The notes: generated by a model from the letters alone, not told the origin. A stretch of DNA of 64,000 bases from Streptomyces sp. NBC_00878 (GCF_026341515.1 NZ_JAPEOK010000001.1:4216001-4280000), one strand, 5' to 3'; shown: positions 51,801-61,924, counted from the stretch's first letter. Made by a program: numbers and translations.

Positions 51801-54386
51801 CTAGTCCGTCGCGATCGCGTTCAGTACGTTCATGCGGCCCGCCCTGAACGCCGGGACCAGTGCGGCGAACAGGCCCACGAAGGCCGAGCCGATGAAGACG
51901 CCGATGATGGTCGGCCAGGGGATTTCGAGGACCTTGAGGCCCTCCAGGGCGAGGAGCTTCTGGGCGGTGGCGCCCCAGCCCATGCCCAGACCGAGGCCGA
52001 GCAGCGCTCCGAAGAGGGCGATGACGACCGACTCCAGGCGGATCATGCGGCGCAGCTGGCGGCGTGAGAGGCCGATGGCCCGCATCAGGCCGATCTCCCT
52101 CGTGCGCTCCACCACCGACAGGGCCAGGGTGTTCACGACGCCCAGGACCGCCACGATGATCGCGAGGGCCAGCAGGCCGTAGACCATGTTCAGGAGCTGG
52201 CCGATCTGGTCCTTGAGCTCCTGCTTGTAGTCGGTCTGGTCACGGACCTGGTACTGCGGGTACGGGTCGAGGGACTTCTTCAGGGCCGCGTACGCCGCCT
52301 TCTCCTGGCCGTCCTTGGCCTTGGCGAACATCATGTCGTTCGGCGGGATCTTGTCGGCCGGGACGTACTTCTCGACCGTCGAGATGTTCATGTAGCGCGC
52401 GCCCTTGTCGATGGCCACGTCGTCGTTCGTGATCGCCGCGACCTTCAGCTTGGCGGTCCGGCCGTCCTTGAAGGCGACGGTCATCGTGTCGCCGACCCGC
52501 ACGCCGTGCTTCTTGGCGTAACCGGAGCCGACCGCCATCGCATCCTTGCCGTACGCCGCAGCCAGGTCACCGGCAGTGGTCTCGCGGCGCAGGTCGCTCG
52601 CGTACGTCGGGTCCGCGGCCGTCACGTCGCTGTTCTCGGTCTTGCCGTCGGGCGAGGTCAGCTTGGCCTCGACCTCCTTGTAGCTGGTGACGTGTGCCAT
52701 GCCCGGTGTCGACTCGATGGCCTTCTGGGCCTGCGGGACGATCCGCTGGTTGCCCTGGATGATGAAGTCCGTGCCGACCGACTTGTCGAGCTCCTCGGTC
52801 GCGGAGGCCACCATCGAGGAGCCGACCACGGAGAGGCAGGCGACCAGCGCGAGGCCGATCATCAGGGCCGCGCCCGTGGCGCCGGTGCGGCGCGGGTTGC
52901 GCAGCGCGTTCCGCTCGGCCAGTCGTCCCACGGGTCCGAAGCCGCGCAGCAGGACCGCGCTGATGGCCCGGACCACGCCGCCCGCGAGCAGCGGGCCGAT
53001 GATGACGAACCCGATCAGCGAGAGCACCACACCGGCACCCAGCATCATCGAGCCGTCGCTCGCCTTGTCGGCGGAGGCCGCCGTGTAGAGCGCCGCGGCA
53101 CCGCCGCCCGTGAGGAGGAGGCCGATGATGCCCCGGATCCAGCCGGCCTTGCCGTCGGCCGGCGTACCGGCGTCGCGCAGCGCGGCCATCGGGGAGACCT
53201 TGCCCGCGCGGCGGGCGGGCAGATAGGCGGCCAGCACCGTGACGACGACGCCGAGGACCAGGCCGACGACCGGGGTCGTCGTCTTCACCGTCAGGTCGGC
53301 GGTGGAGAGGTTCATGCCCGCCATCGACATGAGCTTCATGAGGCCGATCGCGATACCGACGCCCGCCGCGACACCCAGGATCGAGCCCACGACACCGAGC
53401 AGCAGGGCCTCGATCAGCACGGACCGGTTGACCTGCTTGCGGGACGAGCCGATCGCCCGCATCAGGCCGATCTCACGGGTGCGCTGGGCGACCAGCATCG
53501 AGAAGGTGTTGATGATGAGGAAGATGCCGACCAGGAAGGCGATTCCGGCGAAGCCGAGCATGGCGTACTTGATGACGTTCATGAACTCGCCGACGCCCTC
53601 GCGGTTCTCGTCCGAGAACTCCTTCTGCGTCTGGATCTTGTACGCACCGGCTGCGCTCTCGCCACCGGCGAGCGTCGTGGAGACGTTCTGCTTGAGCTGC
53701 GTGTCGCTGACGCCCGACGCCGCCGAGACGTTGATCTGCGTGAACCGGCCGGTCTCGCCGAGCAGTTCGCGCTGTGCGGTGGCGGTGTCGAAGTAGACGA
53801 TGGCGGCACCGGGGTTGGTCACCTTGAAGGTGGCGATGCCCACGATCTTCGCCGTGAAGTCACCGGTGACGGCGATGGTGCGCAGCTCGTCACCCATCTT
53901 GAGGTGGTGCTTGTCCGCGGTGTCGGAGTCGACCATGACCTCGGTGGGCCCGCGCGGGGCGTGTCCGGAGGTGATCTCCATCGCGCGCAGGTCGTTCTTC
54001 GTCCAGTTGCCCGCGATCGTCGGGGCGCCGGTGCTGGACCCCATGTTCTTGTTGTCGCTGTTGACGACGGTCACGTTCATCGAACCGACCGCGCCCTCGG
54101 CCGACTTGACGCCCTCCGCCTTCTGCGCCTGTGCGACGGCCGACGCGGGCAGCGACGCCGGCTTGCCGTTCTGCGGGGTCGAGCCGTCCGCCTTGGCCGC
54201 CTTGGGGGAGACCGTGACGTCGGACGCGGTGGTCGCGAAGAGCTTGTCGAAAGTCGTGTTCATCGTGTCGGTGAACACGAGCGTGCCGCACACGAAGGCG
54301 ACCGACAGCAGGACGGCGACAGCAGACAGGGCCATCCGCCCCTTGTGGGCGAAGAAGTTGCGTATCGAGGTCTTGAAGACAGTCAT
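51801..54386 (-). CDS. ABC transporter permease, FtsX/MacB type (second exporter)
   Basis: 861 aa. Same architecture as the permease at 12007: N-terminal helix, large outer domain, FtsX block (AQRTREIGLMRAIGSSR), two central helices, second outer domain, C-terminal FtsX block (VERTREIGLMRAIGLSR). Partner of the ATPase whose stop overlaps its start (ATGA). The two exporters are clear paralogues. The substrate is unknown; a link to the adjacent van genes is not supported, since the pair follows mfd in relatives without van. Confidence 0.9.
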   Translation of the reverse strand: MTVFKTSIRNFFAHKGRMALSAVAVLLSVAFVCGTLVFTDTMNTTFDKLFATTASDVTVSPKAAKADGSTPQNGKPASLPASAVAQAQKAEGVKSAEGAVGSMNVTVVNSDNKNMGSSTGAPTIAGNWTKNDLRAMEITSGHAPRGPTEVMVDSDTADKHHLKMGDELRTIAVTGDFTAKIVGIATFKVTNPGAAIVYFDTATAQRELLGETGRFTQINVSAASGVSDTQLKQNVSTTLAGGESAAGAYKIQTQKEFSDENREGVGEFMNVIKYAMLGFAGIAFLVGIFLIINTFSMLVAQRTREIGLMRAIGSSRKQVNRSVLIEALLLGVVGSILGVAAGVGIAIGLMKLMSMAGMNLSTADLTVKTTTPVVGLVLGVVVTVLAAYLPARRAGKVSPMAALRDAGTPADGKAGWIRGIIGLLLTGGGAAALYTAASADKASDGSMMLGAGVVLSLIGFVIIGPLLAGGVVRAISAVLLRGFGPVGRLAERNALRNPRRTGATGAALMIGLALVACLSVVGSSMVASATEELDKSVGTDFIIQGNQRIVPQAQKAIESTPGMAHVTSYKEVEAKLTSPDGKTENSDVTAADPTYASDLRRETTAGDLAAAYGKDAMAVGSGYAKKHGVRVGDTMTVAFKDGRTAKLKVAAITNDDVAIDKGARYMNISTVEKYVPADKIPPNDMMFAKAKDGQEKAAYAALKKSLDPYPQYQVRDQTDYKQELKDQIGQLLNMVYGLLALAIIVAVLGVVNTLALSVVERTREIGLMRAIGLSRRQLRRMIRLESVVIALFGALLGLGLGMGWGATAQKLLALEGLKVLEIPWPTIIGVFIGSAFVGLFAALVPAFRAGRMNVLNAIATD

Positions 54387-55171
54387 GACGTACGCCCCCG
54401 GGCGTCGAAGTCCTTCATGCGGTCGAGGACGGCGTCCGCGGTGGGCTTGTACATCTCGTCGACGATCCGGCCGTCGGCGAGGTACAGCACACGGTCCGCG
54501 TACGAAGCGGCCACCGGGTCGTGCGTGACCATCACGATGGTCTGGCCGAGCTCGTCGACCGAGCGGCGCAGGAAGCCCAACACCTCGGAACCGGCGCGCG
54601 AGTCGAGGTTTCCGGTCGGTTCGTCACCGAAGATGATCTCGGGCCGGGCGGCCAGGGCCCGTGCCACGGCGACGCGCTGCTGCTGGCCGCCGGAGAGCTG
54701 GTTCGGCCGGTGCTTGAGCCGGTCGGCGAGCCCGACGGTCTCGACGACCTGGCTCAGCCAGCCCTTGTCCGGCTTGCGGCCGGCGATGTCCATCGGCAGC
54801 GTGATGTTCTCCAGCGCGTTCAGCGTCGGCAGCAGGTTGAACGCCTGGAAGATGAAGCCGATCCGGTCCCGGCGCAGCTGCGTGAGCTTCTTGTCCTTGA
54901 GGCCGGTGATCTCGGTCTCGTCGAGGTAGATCTGCCCGGAGGAAACGGTGTCGAGGCCCGCGAGGCAGTGCATCAGCGTGGACTTGCCGGACCCCGAGGG
55001 GCCCATGATCGCGGTGAACCTGCCCCGCGCTATGTCCACGTCCACCTGGTCCAGAGCGACGACGCGGGTCTCGCCGGACCCGTACGCCTTGACGACCTGC
55101 CGCGCCCGTGCGGCAACGGCCGTACGCTCTCCAGTGCCCCCGTGCCTGGGAATGGTTACAGCCGATGTCAC
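54383..55171 (-). CDS. ABC transporter ATPase, MacB/LolD type
   Basis: 262 aa; GTG 55171 has TTAGGAGAC upstream. Walker A GPSGSGKST, LSGGQQQR, IIFGDEPTGNLD and THDP intact. First gene of a two-gene operon with the permease (4-bp overlap). Closely similar to the ATPase at 10791. Confidence 0.92.
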   Translation of the reverse strand: MTSAVTIPRHGGTGERTAVAARARQVVKAYGSGETRVVALDQVDVDIARGRFTAIMGPSGSGKSTLMHCLAGLDTVSSGQIYLDETEITGLKDKKLTQLRRDRIGFIFQAFNLLPTLNALENITLPMDIAGRKPDKGWLSQVVETVGLADRLKHRPNQLSGGQQQRVAVARALAARPEIIFGDEPTGNLDSRAGSEVLGFLRRSVDELGQTIVMVTHDPVAASYADRVLYLADGRIVDEMYKPTADAVLDRMKDFDARGRTS

Positions 55172-55243
55172 GGTATGTCTCCTAAGTCGGTCGCCCTTGA
55201 GGACGACGGGATCTGCGGTTGACCAGGTCGTGCGGTTTCGCCG

Positions 55244-55318
55244 TGCGCTCGTGCCGTGCGCTATGTCGTGCACTCGTGCTGTGCGTGACGTCCTGCACTC
55301 GTGCCGTGCGGTTACAGC
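55244..55318. repeat. Three 25-bp tandem repeats upstream of the ABC operon
   Basis: Units start at 55244, 55269 and 55294 (TGC(A/G)CTCGTGC(C/T)GTGCG core). They lie in the leader or promoter of the minus-strand operon. The rest of the gap 55172-55646 includes CCACCCATCGGTGG-type hairpins and the MFS gene promoter; no gene. Confidence 0.85.
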
Positions 55319-55646
55319 GACAAGTCTCGTGGCGGAGGGTGGTCCACCGCGCTGGTGCCCAGCGCAGTCTTCTGCTGGGGAAAACCCCACCCCCGCCAGT
55401 GCGGTACACCGCCCCCCAGCGGCATAAAGCCAGGTTAAAGAGCAGATCGGCCTCTCTCCTCCTCCGGCAGTACGAACCCTCCCCGAGCCGTAGTACGGAG
55501 ATCCCCCTAGGGGCTCTCCACCCATCGGTGGATGACCTCTCAGGGACGCCTCCACCCGTGAGCCCAGCCAGTGGGCGCCCTCCCGCGACGGGTGGGGCAA
55601 GTGGGAGAGTGGCTTCCGGCAGATAGGTGCAGGGGGAAGGAATCCA

Positions 55647-57230
55647 GTGGGCCAGGGGGAAGACACCGAGATACCCGCCGCGACAGAGGACGGGCCCGCC
55701 ACCCCGCGGGCCGGGGCCCGCGGCCGGAGAGCCGTCGTCGCCGCCCTCATGCTCTGCATGGGCCTCGCCGCGCTCGACTCCACCATCGTGTCGACGGCCG
55801 TCCCGCAGATCGTCGGCGACCTCGGCGGCTTCTCCGTCTTCTCGTGGCTGTTCTCCGGCTATCTGCTCGCCGTGACGGTCTCGCTCCCCGTCTACGGCAA
55901 GCTCTCCGACACCTTCGGCCGCAAGCCGGTGCTGATCGGGGGCTCGATCCTCTTCCTCCTCGGCTCCCTGCTCTGCGCGGTCGCCTGGAACATGGCCGCG
56001 CTGATCGCCTTCCGGGTCGTCCAGGGCCTCGGCGGCGGCGCCCTCCAGGGCACGGTCCAGACCCTCGCCGCCGACCTCTACCCGCTCGAACAACGCCCCA
56101 AGATCCAGGCCAAGTTGTCCACGGTCTGGGCCACGTCGGCGGTCGCGGGCCCGGCGCTCGGCGGGGTGCTCGCCGCCTACGCCGACTGGCGCTGGATCTT
56201 CCTCATCAACCTGCCGCTCGGCGCGGTCGCGCTCTGGCTGCTGATCCGCCACCTCCACGAGCCCCAGCGCAAACGCTCACAGGACCACGGGTACGAACAC
56301 GAAGGCAATGGCGCAGGCGCAGGCGCAGGCGGGGCCACCGACCGCCCCCGCATCGACTGGGCCGGCGCGCTCACGGTCTTCGCCTGCGGCGGCGTACTCC
56401 TGACGGCCCTGGTGCAGGGCGGGGTGGCCTGGCCGTGGCTCTCGCCGCCCTCAATCGCCTTGTTCGGTACGGGACTTGCCCTGATCGCCGCTCTCGTCGT
56501 CATCGAACGCCGGGCCGCCGAACCGATCATCCCCGGCTGGGTCTGGCGCCGCCGCACGATCGCCGCCGTGAACCTGGCACTGGGCGCGCTGGGCCTCCTG
56601 ATGGTCGCGCCGACGGTCTTCCTCCCGACGTACGCGCAGTCGGTGCTGGGCCTCGCCCCGATCACCGCCGGATTCGTGCTCTCCGTATGGACGTTGAGCT
56701 GGCCGGTCTCGGCGGCGCTCAGCCAGCACGTCTACCGGCGCATCGGCTTCCGCAACACGGCGATGCTCGGCATCGGCACGGCCACGCTGATCCTGTTCGC
56801 CTTCCCCTTCCTCCCGTACCCCGGCGAGGCCTGGCAGCCCACCCTCCTGATGTTCCTGCTCGGCGGCGCGCTCGGGCTCTTCCAACTCCCGCTGATCATC
56901 GGCGTGCAGTCGAGCGTCGGCTGGTCCGAACGCGGCACGGCCACCGCGTCCGTACTCTTCTGCCGCCAGACCGGCCAGACGATCGGCGCCGCCCTCTTCG
57001 GCGCGATCGCGAACGGGGTACTGGCCTCCCGGCTCGGCGGCGCGGGCGACCTGGACTCGGTGACGAAGTCCCTGGACTCGGGCACCCCCGACGAGCACGT
57101 ACGCCGAGCGGTCGCGGAGGCCGTCCACTCCGTCTACTTCGGCGCGGCCTGCGCGGCCGGACTCGCCTTCCTGGTCCTGCTGTTGGTGGCACCGCGCCGC
57201 TTCCCGGTGAAGCAGGGCCCGGAGGACTGA
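55647..57230 (+). CDS. MFS multidrug exporter, DHA2 (14-TMS) type
   Basis: 527 aa, GTG start after AGGGGGAAGG. Fourteen predicted membrane helices; motif A GKLSDTFGRKPVLIGG between helices 2 and 3, motif C-like AVAGPALGGVLA in helix 5, both typical of proton-driven drug antiporters. A Gly/Ala/His-rich linker (about 205-230) is low complexity. Divergent from the ABC operon, no TetR neighbour; the substrate is unknown. Confidence 0.9.
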   Translation: MGQGEDTEIPAATEDGPATPRAGARGRRAVVAALMLCMGLAALDSTIVSTAVPQIVGDLGGFSVFSWLFSGYLLAVTVSLPVYGKLSDTFGRKPVLIGGSILFLLGSLLCAVAWNMAALIAFRVVQGLGGGALQGTVQTLAADLYPLEQRPKIQAKLSTVWATSAVAGPALGGVLAAYADWRWIFLINLPLGAVALWLLIRHLHEPQRKRSQDHGYEHEGNGAGAGAGGATDRPRIDWAGALTVFACGGVLLTALVQGGVAWPWLSPPSIALFGTGLALIAALVVIERRAAEPIIPGWVWRRRTIAAVNLALGALGLLMVAPTVFLPTYAQSVLGLAPITAGFVLSVWTLSWPVSAALSQHVYRRIGFRNTAMLGIGTATLILFAFPFLPYPGEAWQPTLLMFLLGGALGLFQLPLIIGVQSSVGWSERGTATASVLFCRQTGQTIGAALFGAIANGVLASRLGGAGDLDSVTKSLDSGTPDEHVRRAVAEAVHSVYFGAACAAGLAFLVLLLVAPRRFPVKQGPED

Positions 57231-57444
57231 GGCACCCGGAGTACCGAGGGACCGGCATGCTCATGCCGTGGAGACGTCATTGGCATGGGGCCGTAACACT
57301 CCTGTTGGAGGCTCGTGGCGCACCTTCCGGCTCTCCAGCAACTCACCCCCCACGAAGCCGGGTTCGATCGGACGATGTGCCCAGCCCACGCAGGTCGCGG
57401 CCCACGCAGGTCGCGGGCCGAGGGCTGCGGGTTAGGAGACATTG

Positions 57445-59055
57445 ATGACCCAAGATGCATCCAGACGTAATTTCCTGAGATCCGTCGGCGTCGCGGGCGG
57501 CGCCGGAATGCTCTACTCGGCGATGGGCGCGATGGGGCTGGCCCCGGTCCCGGAAGCGCGGGCGGAGGCGTACCGGCCGCCCCGGAAGAGCGACTTCACG
57601 CTCGCCGGGCAGAGCGGCAAGAACGGCAAGAAGATCCTGATACTCGGCGGCGGCATCGCCGGGCTGGCGACGGCGTACGAGCTGGGCAAGGCGGGCTACG
57701 ACTGCCGGATCCTGGAGGCGAAGGACCGCCCCGGCGGCCGCAACTGGACGGTCCGCGGCGGCACCACGCTCACCGACCTGGACGGGCGCACCCAGACGGC
57801 GTCCTTCTCCAAGGGCCAGTACATGAACGCGGGCCCGGCCCGGCTGCCGCAGTCCCATGTCACGCTCGAATACTGCCGTGAACTCGGCGTTCCGCTGGAG
57901 GTGTTCACCAACCAGAACGCCAACGCGTACATCTACCACGAGAACAGCGCCGCCCAGGCGGGCAAGGCGATCCGCTGGCGCACCGCGAAGGCCGACGCCT
58001 ACGGATATGTCTCCGAGCTGCTCGCGAAAGCCACCGACCAGGGCGCCCTGGACACAGCACTCACAGCCGACGACAAGGAACGGCTGATCGCGTTCCTGCA
58101 GAACTTCGGTGCCATCAAGGGCAAAGCCGATGGCTTCGCCTACACCGGCTCCGACCGGCGCGGGTACTCGGTCGAGCCGGGTGCGGCCTTCGAGGAGGGC
58201 ACGGTACTCGGCCCGGTGCCATCGTTGTCAGACGTCATCGGGAGCGGCGTCGGGCAGCGCTTCTCCTTCGAGTTCGGCTACGACCAGGCCATGCTGATGT
58301 TCCAGCCGGTGGGCGGGATGGACGCGATCCCGTACGCGCTGGCGAAGGCCGTCGGCGAGGACCGGATCACCTACGGCGCCAAGGCGTTGGAGGTCAAGGA
58401 TCTCCCCGACGGCGCCGAGGTCGTCTACCAGGACGCACACGGCCGAACCCGCAGCCGGCGCGCCGACTTCGTCGTGGCGGCCCTTCCACCCATGGTCATG
58501 GCCCGGATCAAGCACAACCTCGGCGCGGACGTCACCGCCGCGCTGAAGTACCCCGTCCCGAACCCGGTCGGCAAGGTGGGCCTCGAATACCGCAGCCGCT
58601 GGTGGGAGACGGACGAGCACATCTACGGCGGCATCACGCCGACCGACATGGACCTGGGCCCCATCTGGTACCCCTCGTACGGCTACCAGGGCCGCCGCGG
58701 CACCCTCATCGGCTACTACAACACCGGCGCCAACGCCGTCACCTACGGAGCCCTGACGCACGCCGAGCGGGTGAAGCGGGCGGTGAGCCAGGGTGTGAAG
58801 ATCCACGGCGACAAGTACCGCACAGAGCTCGACCGTTCCTTCAGCGTGGCCTGGCACCGCACGCCCCACATCGAGGCCGGCTGGGTGATCTGGCCCTCGC
58901 AGAGCGGCCCGGAGTACAAGCTGCTCAACAAGCCCGCGGGCCATGTCCACTTCGCCGGCGACTGGCTCAGCCATGTCATCGCCTGGCAGCACGGCGCGTT
59001 CACCTCGGCCCGCAAGGTCGTCACTGACATCCACGAAAGGGTGATGGCCGCATGA
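57445..59055 (+). CDS. Tat-exported flavin amine oxidase
   Basis: 536 aa, ATG at 57445 with TAGGAGAC upstream. SRRNFLRSVGVAGGAGML is a twin-arginine signal, so the enzyme is exported folded with FAD; cleavage near ARA-EAY (about 41). FAD motif ILGGGIAGLATAYELGKAGY then RPGGRNWTVRGG, and C-terminal VHFAGDWLSHVIAWQHGAF, place it with L-amino-acid/monoamine oxidases. These convert amines to imines with H2O2. The next gene, an exported RidA, overlaps it by four bases. Confidence 0.9.
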   Translation: MTQDASRRNFLRSVGVAGGAGMLYSAMGAMGLAPVPEARAEAYRPPRKSDFTLAGQSGKNGKKILILGGGIAGLATAYELGKAGYDCRILEAKDRPGGRNWTVRGGTTLTDLDGRTQTASFSKGQYMNAGPARLPQSHVTLEYCRELGVPLEVFTNQNANAYIYHENSAAQAGKAIRWRTAKADAYGYVSELLAKATDQGALDTALTADDKERLIAFLQNFGAIKGKADGFAYTGSDRRGYSVEPGAAFEEGTVLGPVPSLSDVIGSGVGQRFSFEFGYDQAMLMFQPVGGMDAIPYALAKAVGEDRITYGAKALEVKDLPDGAEVVYQDAHGRTRSRRADFVVAALPPMVMARIKHNLGADVTAALKYPVPNPVGKVGLEYRSRWWETDEHIYGGITPTDMDLGPIWYPSYGYQGRRGTLIGYYNTGANAVTYGALTHAERVKRAVSQGVKIHGDKYRTELDRSFSVAWHRTPHIEAGWVIWPSQSGPEYKLLNKPAGHVHFAGDWLSHVIAWQHGAFTSARKVVTDIHERVMAA

Positions 59056-59693
59056 AGCGGCGCACGAAGATCCTTACCGCCACGGCCCTGACCGGCACGC
59101 TCCTCACCGGCGGCACCGCGCTGGCCGACGCCCGGGGCTGGTGGCCCGGCCCGAAGACGGTACGCGTGATGCTGCCCGAGGGGCAGACCAACCCGTCCAT
59201 CGCGAACGGCGTGGCGCTGGGCGGGGAGGTGGCCGTCTACCAGAGCAGCGGCCTCGGCCCGACCGCGCTGAACCCGAGCGCCCCGGCGGGCACTCCCGAG
59301 AGCTTCACCGACCCCGCTCTCACCGAGGGGGCCACGGGTGTCACGATCACCGAGGCCCAGGCCCTCGTCGTCCTGCGCAACATCAAGACCAACCTGGAGG
59401 CCGCGGGCCTGACCCCGGCCGACGTCATCACGATGAAGGCCTATCTGGCCAATCCGCCGGGCGCGGAGATCGCCGACTACGCGGGCTGGAACCGCGCGTA
59501 CCGGCAGTACTTCGCCAACATCGACCTGAAGTCGCACGAGGTCGTACCGGTACCGATGGGCACCTCGCCCGCCAAGGCCCCGCTGCTCGCCAACAACGCC
59601 CGCCCGGCCCGGGTGTCGACGGAGGTCGCCTCGCTGCCCGTCCAGGGCTGGCTCGTCGAGGTCGAGGTGACCGCGAGGTACAAGAAGCGCTAG
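59052..59693 (+). CDS. Exported RidA/YjgF-family protein
   Basis: 213 aa. Start overlaps the oxidase stop (ATGA), so they are co-translated. Sec-type signal (MKRRTKILTATALTGTLLTG, cut near ALA-DA at about 26). The RidA fold follows, with GVALGGEVAVYQSSG, QALVVLRNIKTNLEAAGL, VITMKAYLANP and a C-terminal VEVEVTARYKK strand; the region contains an insertion relative to 130-aa cytosolic RidA. RidA proteins hydrolyse reactive imines released by PLP enzymes and amino-acid oxidases, fitting the coupled oxidase. Export of a RidA is unusual. Confidence 0.88.
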   Translation: MKRRTKILTATALTGTLLTGGTALADARGWWPGPKTVRVMLPEGQTNPSIANGVALGGEVAVYQSSGLGPTALNPSAPAGTPESFTDPALTEGATGVTITEAQALVVLRNIKTNLEAAGLTPADVITMKAYLANPPGAEIADYAGWNRAYRQYFANIDLKSHEVVPVPMGTSPAKAPLLANNARPARVSTEVASLPVQGWLVEVEVTARYKKR

Positions 59694-59724
59694 TCGGGGC
59701 ACCCCCGAGGCCCTTGTCCGGGTC

Positions 59725-59754
59725 GCGGTCCGCCTCGCGCAGGGGGCGGACCGC
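59725..59754 (+). terminator. Terminator after oxidase-RidA operon
   Basis: GCGGTCCGCC (59725-59734) pairs with GGCGGACCGC (59745-59754), 32 bp after the RidA stop. Confidence 0.75.
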
Positions 59755-59815
59755 GGCGCGGCCCGTGTGTGCTGAAGCCATGGGCGCGGGCTGGATACGG
59801 GACGGCCAGTCATAA

Positions 59816-60472
59816 CCATCCACCGAACGGACACTGGGCGCGTACGACACGGATCACCACGACAGGGTCACGCGCGTGCTGCGCAAGCACGGCCTCTCGC
59901 CGCTGGAGGTCATGTCGCCCTCCCCCGAGTGGGCCATGACGGACGCCTCGCTCCCCCTCCCGGCGGACCTGCGGCACGCGTATCGCTACGCCCGCCGCCC
60001 CGCCGCCGACCGCCCCGCCGCCGACCGCCCCGCCGCCGACCGCCCCGCCGCCATCCAGCTCTCCAACGAGCCCGACATGGACGTCACCAGCAGCACGGGC
60101 GACGCCCACGCGGCCTTCGTGAAGGCGGCGGCACGCGGCCCGGAACGCGGCCCCCAACAAGGACAACGGGGACGCGGAACCCCCGCTGGCTACCGCCTGT
60201 CCCGCCGGACCCGGATGTCGCTGGACGTCTACAACTTCACCGCCACGCCACGGACGGTGACGGTGAAGGCTCCGCGGCCTGCCGGGGGTTGGTCGGCACG
60301 GGCGGAGGGGCCGACCCGAGTCGAGGTCTCACCCCAGGGCCGTACGACCGTGCCCTTCACCATCACGGCGGGCAGCGCGGTGAAGTGCCGGACGGACCAT
60401 CGCCTGGCCTTCACGGCGACGCTCGACGGCGACGAGGTGCCGCCGTCGGTGTCGTTGGTCCAGCTCAAGTAA
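59816..60472 (+). pseudogene. Probable 3' remnant of a secreted multi-domain protein
   Basis: Open from 59816 with a possible GTG at 59876 (198 codons) but no ribosome site or signal peptide. The C-terminal 75 residues (MSLDVYNFTATPRTVTVKAP onward) look like an extracellular beta-sandwich (NEW3-like) domain; the middle has PAADR repeated from 15-bp tandem units at 59996-60055. A truncated glycosidase-like exoprotein is my best guess. Function unlikely. Confidence 0.4.
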
Positions 60473-60540
60473 GCGGACCGCACTTGGGGCATTGGCACAG
60501 AGGGAGACGTGCGACCGCCCACCAGTAAGTCTCGCGGCCG
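60465..60540 (-). pseudogene. 3' fragment of a 58-codon CQCPKCGPLT gene
   Basis: Minus-strand frame ends RLPLCQCPKCGPLT and stop, almost the same tail as the intact small gene at 62519-62695 (FPPCQCPKCGPLT), preceded by a shared GRE. No start or first half remains. It shares a 21-bp perfect direct repeat with that gene. Confidence 0.55.
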
Positions 60541-60659
60541 CTCGACGAGCTCTGCGACAGACGACCGGGAAAACGGTGGCCTGGCTTGGGTTCTGCTTGC
60601 GGCTGCGACCTCTGTTTGGTCGTCTGAGCGTTGCCTTCCGAAGCTTCGAAGGGGGACGG

Positions 60660-61655
60660 GTGGCGTTTCGGATTCACTTCACTCACGACGACTTTCTCCG
60701 TGTGTCTCTCGCCGAGGGCCCCGCTCTGCTCACCGAGACGGTGATCAGCCTGCGGATTCTGCAGCAACGCAGACCGGGCCCAGTGTTCGGGACATGGCAG
60801 CGCTGGGCACGTCAGCGGATGCCGCGCTCAGTCCACCGCTTGCGATCGCTGGTGCAGCCCAACGGGGCAGTCCCGGATTTCCTCACACCAAACGACTACT
60901 CGGATCTCGACGCGGGCTTGGACGCGGTACTGCATACACCGAAATCGATCCTGCGGACCGATCTGGACGCCTTCGCCCAGTTCACCAACGCCCGGTTGCC
61001 ATCGTGGGCCGATCCACTCTCCGAGGGCTGTCCCCGGGCCCTGGAGACGCTGACCCAGGCGATGCGGGACTGGCACAAGGCCGCCATCGCCCCCATGGGC
61101 CAGCACCTGCACAGCCGGATCAAGGAAGCCCGGTTATCGGCAGCTCGCACGCTGCTCGCCGAGGGGCTGGACGCGATGTTGTCCCGGCTGCACCCCACGA
61201 TCAGCTGGAAGTCTCCCGTGCTGGAGCTCGCCTGCCCCGACCACGACATGGACATCTATCTGGAAGGTCGTGGCCTGCGCCTGGTGCCGTCCTTGTTCTG
61301 CGGCCGTGAGGCCGCAATCAACCTGGACCCCGGCCTGCCACCCGTCGTGTTCTACCCCGTCGCCCACGAGACTCTGTGGACTCCGGACCGCCCTTCCGCT
61401 TCCAAGACCGACCAGGGCACTCTGGGCGCCCTCCTCGGCCCGACCCGTGCTGCGGTGCTGCAGGTCATCACCGCTGGGTACGGCATCACCACCACCGAGC
61501 TCGCCCGTCATGCCGGCATTTCGGCGGCCACCGTCTCCCACCACACCGCGCTGCTGCGTGAGGCCGGGCTCATCGCCACCCACCGCACTGGTCCCCACGC
61601 CCATCACCTGCCCACTCCGTTGGGAGCCAGGCTGGTGAACAACAGGCAGGAGTGA
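60660..61655 (+). CDS. ArsR-like winged-helix regulator with TTA codon
   Basis: 331 aa; GTG 60660 follows AAGGGGGA. The N-terminal 240 residues are a DUF5937-like helical domain (HFTHDDFLRVSLAEGP), the C-terminal 75 a winged helix (LGPTRAAVLQVITAGYGITT, TTELARHAGISAATVSHHTA). Codon 159 is TTA (61134-61136), so expression should need the bldA tRNA at 10314. No metal-binding motif typical of ArsR. The target is unknown; a secreted protein gene follows. Confidence 0.82.
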   Translation: MAFRIHFTHDDFLRVSLAEGPALLTETVISLRILQQRRPGPVFGTWQRWARQRMPRSVHRLRSLVQPNGAVPDFLTPNDYSDLDAGLDAVLHTPKSILRTDLDAFAQFTNARLPSWADPLSEGCPRALETLTQAMRDWHKAAIAPMGQHLHSRIKEARLSAARTLLAEGLDAMLSRLHPTISWKSPVLELACPDHDMDIYLEGRGLRLVPSLFCGREAAINLDPGLPPVVFYPVAHETLWTPDRPSASKTDQGTLGALLGPTRAAVLQVITAGYGITTTELARHAGISAATVSHHTALLREAGLIATHRTGPHAHHLPTPLGARLVNNRQE

Positions 61656-61818
61656 ATCAGAAGGCGAGGAGGTCCGGACACCGCTCCAACCGCTGACCTG
61701 CGGTCTTTGAGCACTCTCTAAGCGCCTCGCCGGGAATGCCTGCCTCACACAGCATGGAGTCCTGGCTGAGATCGGAAGGCCGGCGGGGGATGTCAGGGCC
61801 TCTGGTCTCAGCCGCCTT

Positions 61819-61860
61819 CGGGTTCTTGTGGGAGTGGATTTCCGCTCCCACAAGAACCCG
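61819..61860. terminator. 16-bp perfect hairpin
   Basis: CGGGTTCTTGTGGGAG (61819-61834) with its complement 61845-61860, followed by a CCCGCTC/GAGCGGG stem at 61862-61881. It lies between the regulator and the secreted protein gene. No U tract. Confidence 0.65.
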
Positions 61861-61924
61861 GCCCGCTCGCTGAAGAGCGGGTGACGGCCTCGAAGGGGAC
61901 ATCCATGCGATCGAAGGGGAACTC

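Noticed and set aside
52506..54929. About 800-codon open frame opposite the second permease and ATPase
   Set aside because: Same reason; both minus-strand genes carry intact family motifs.
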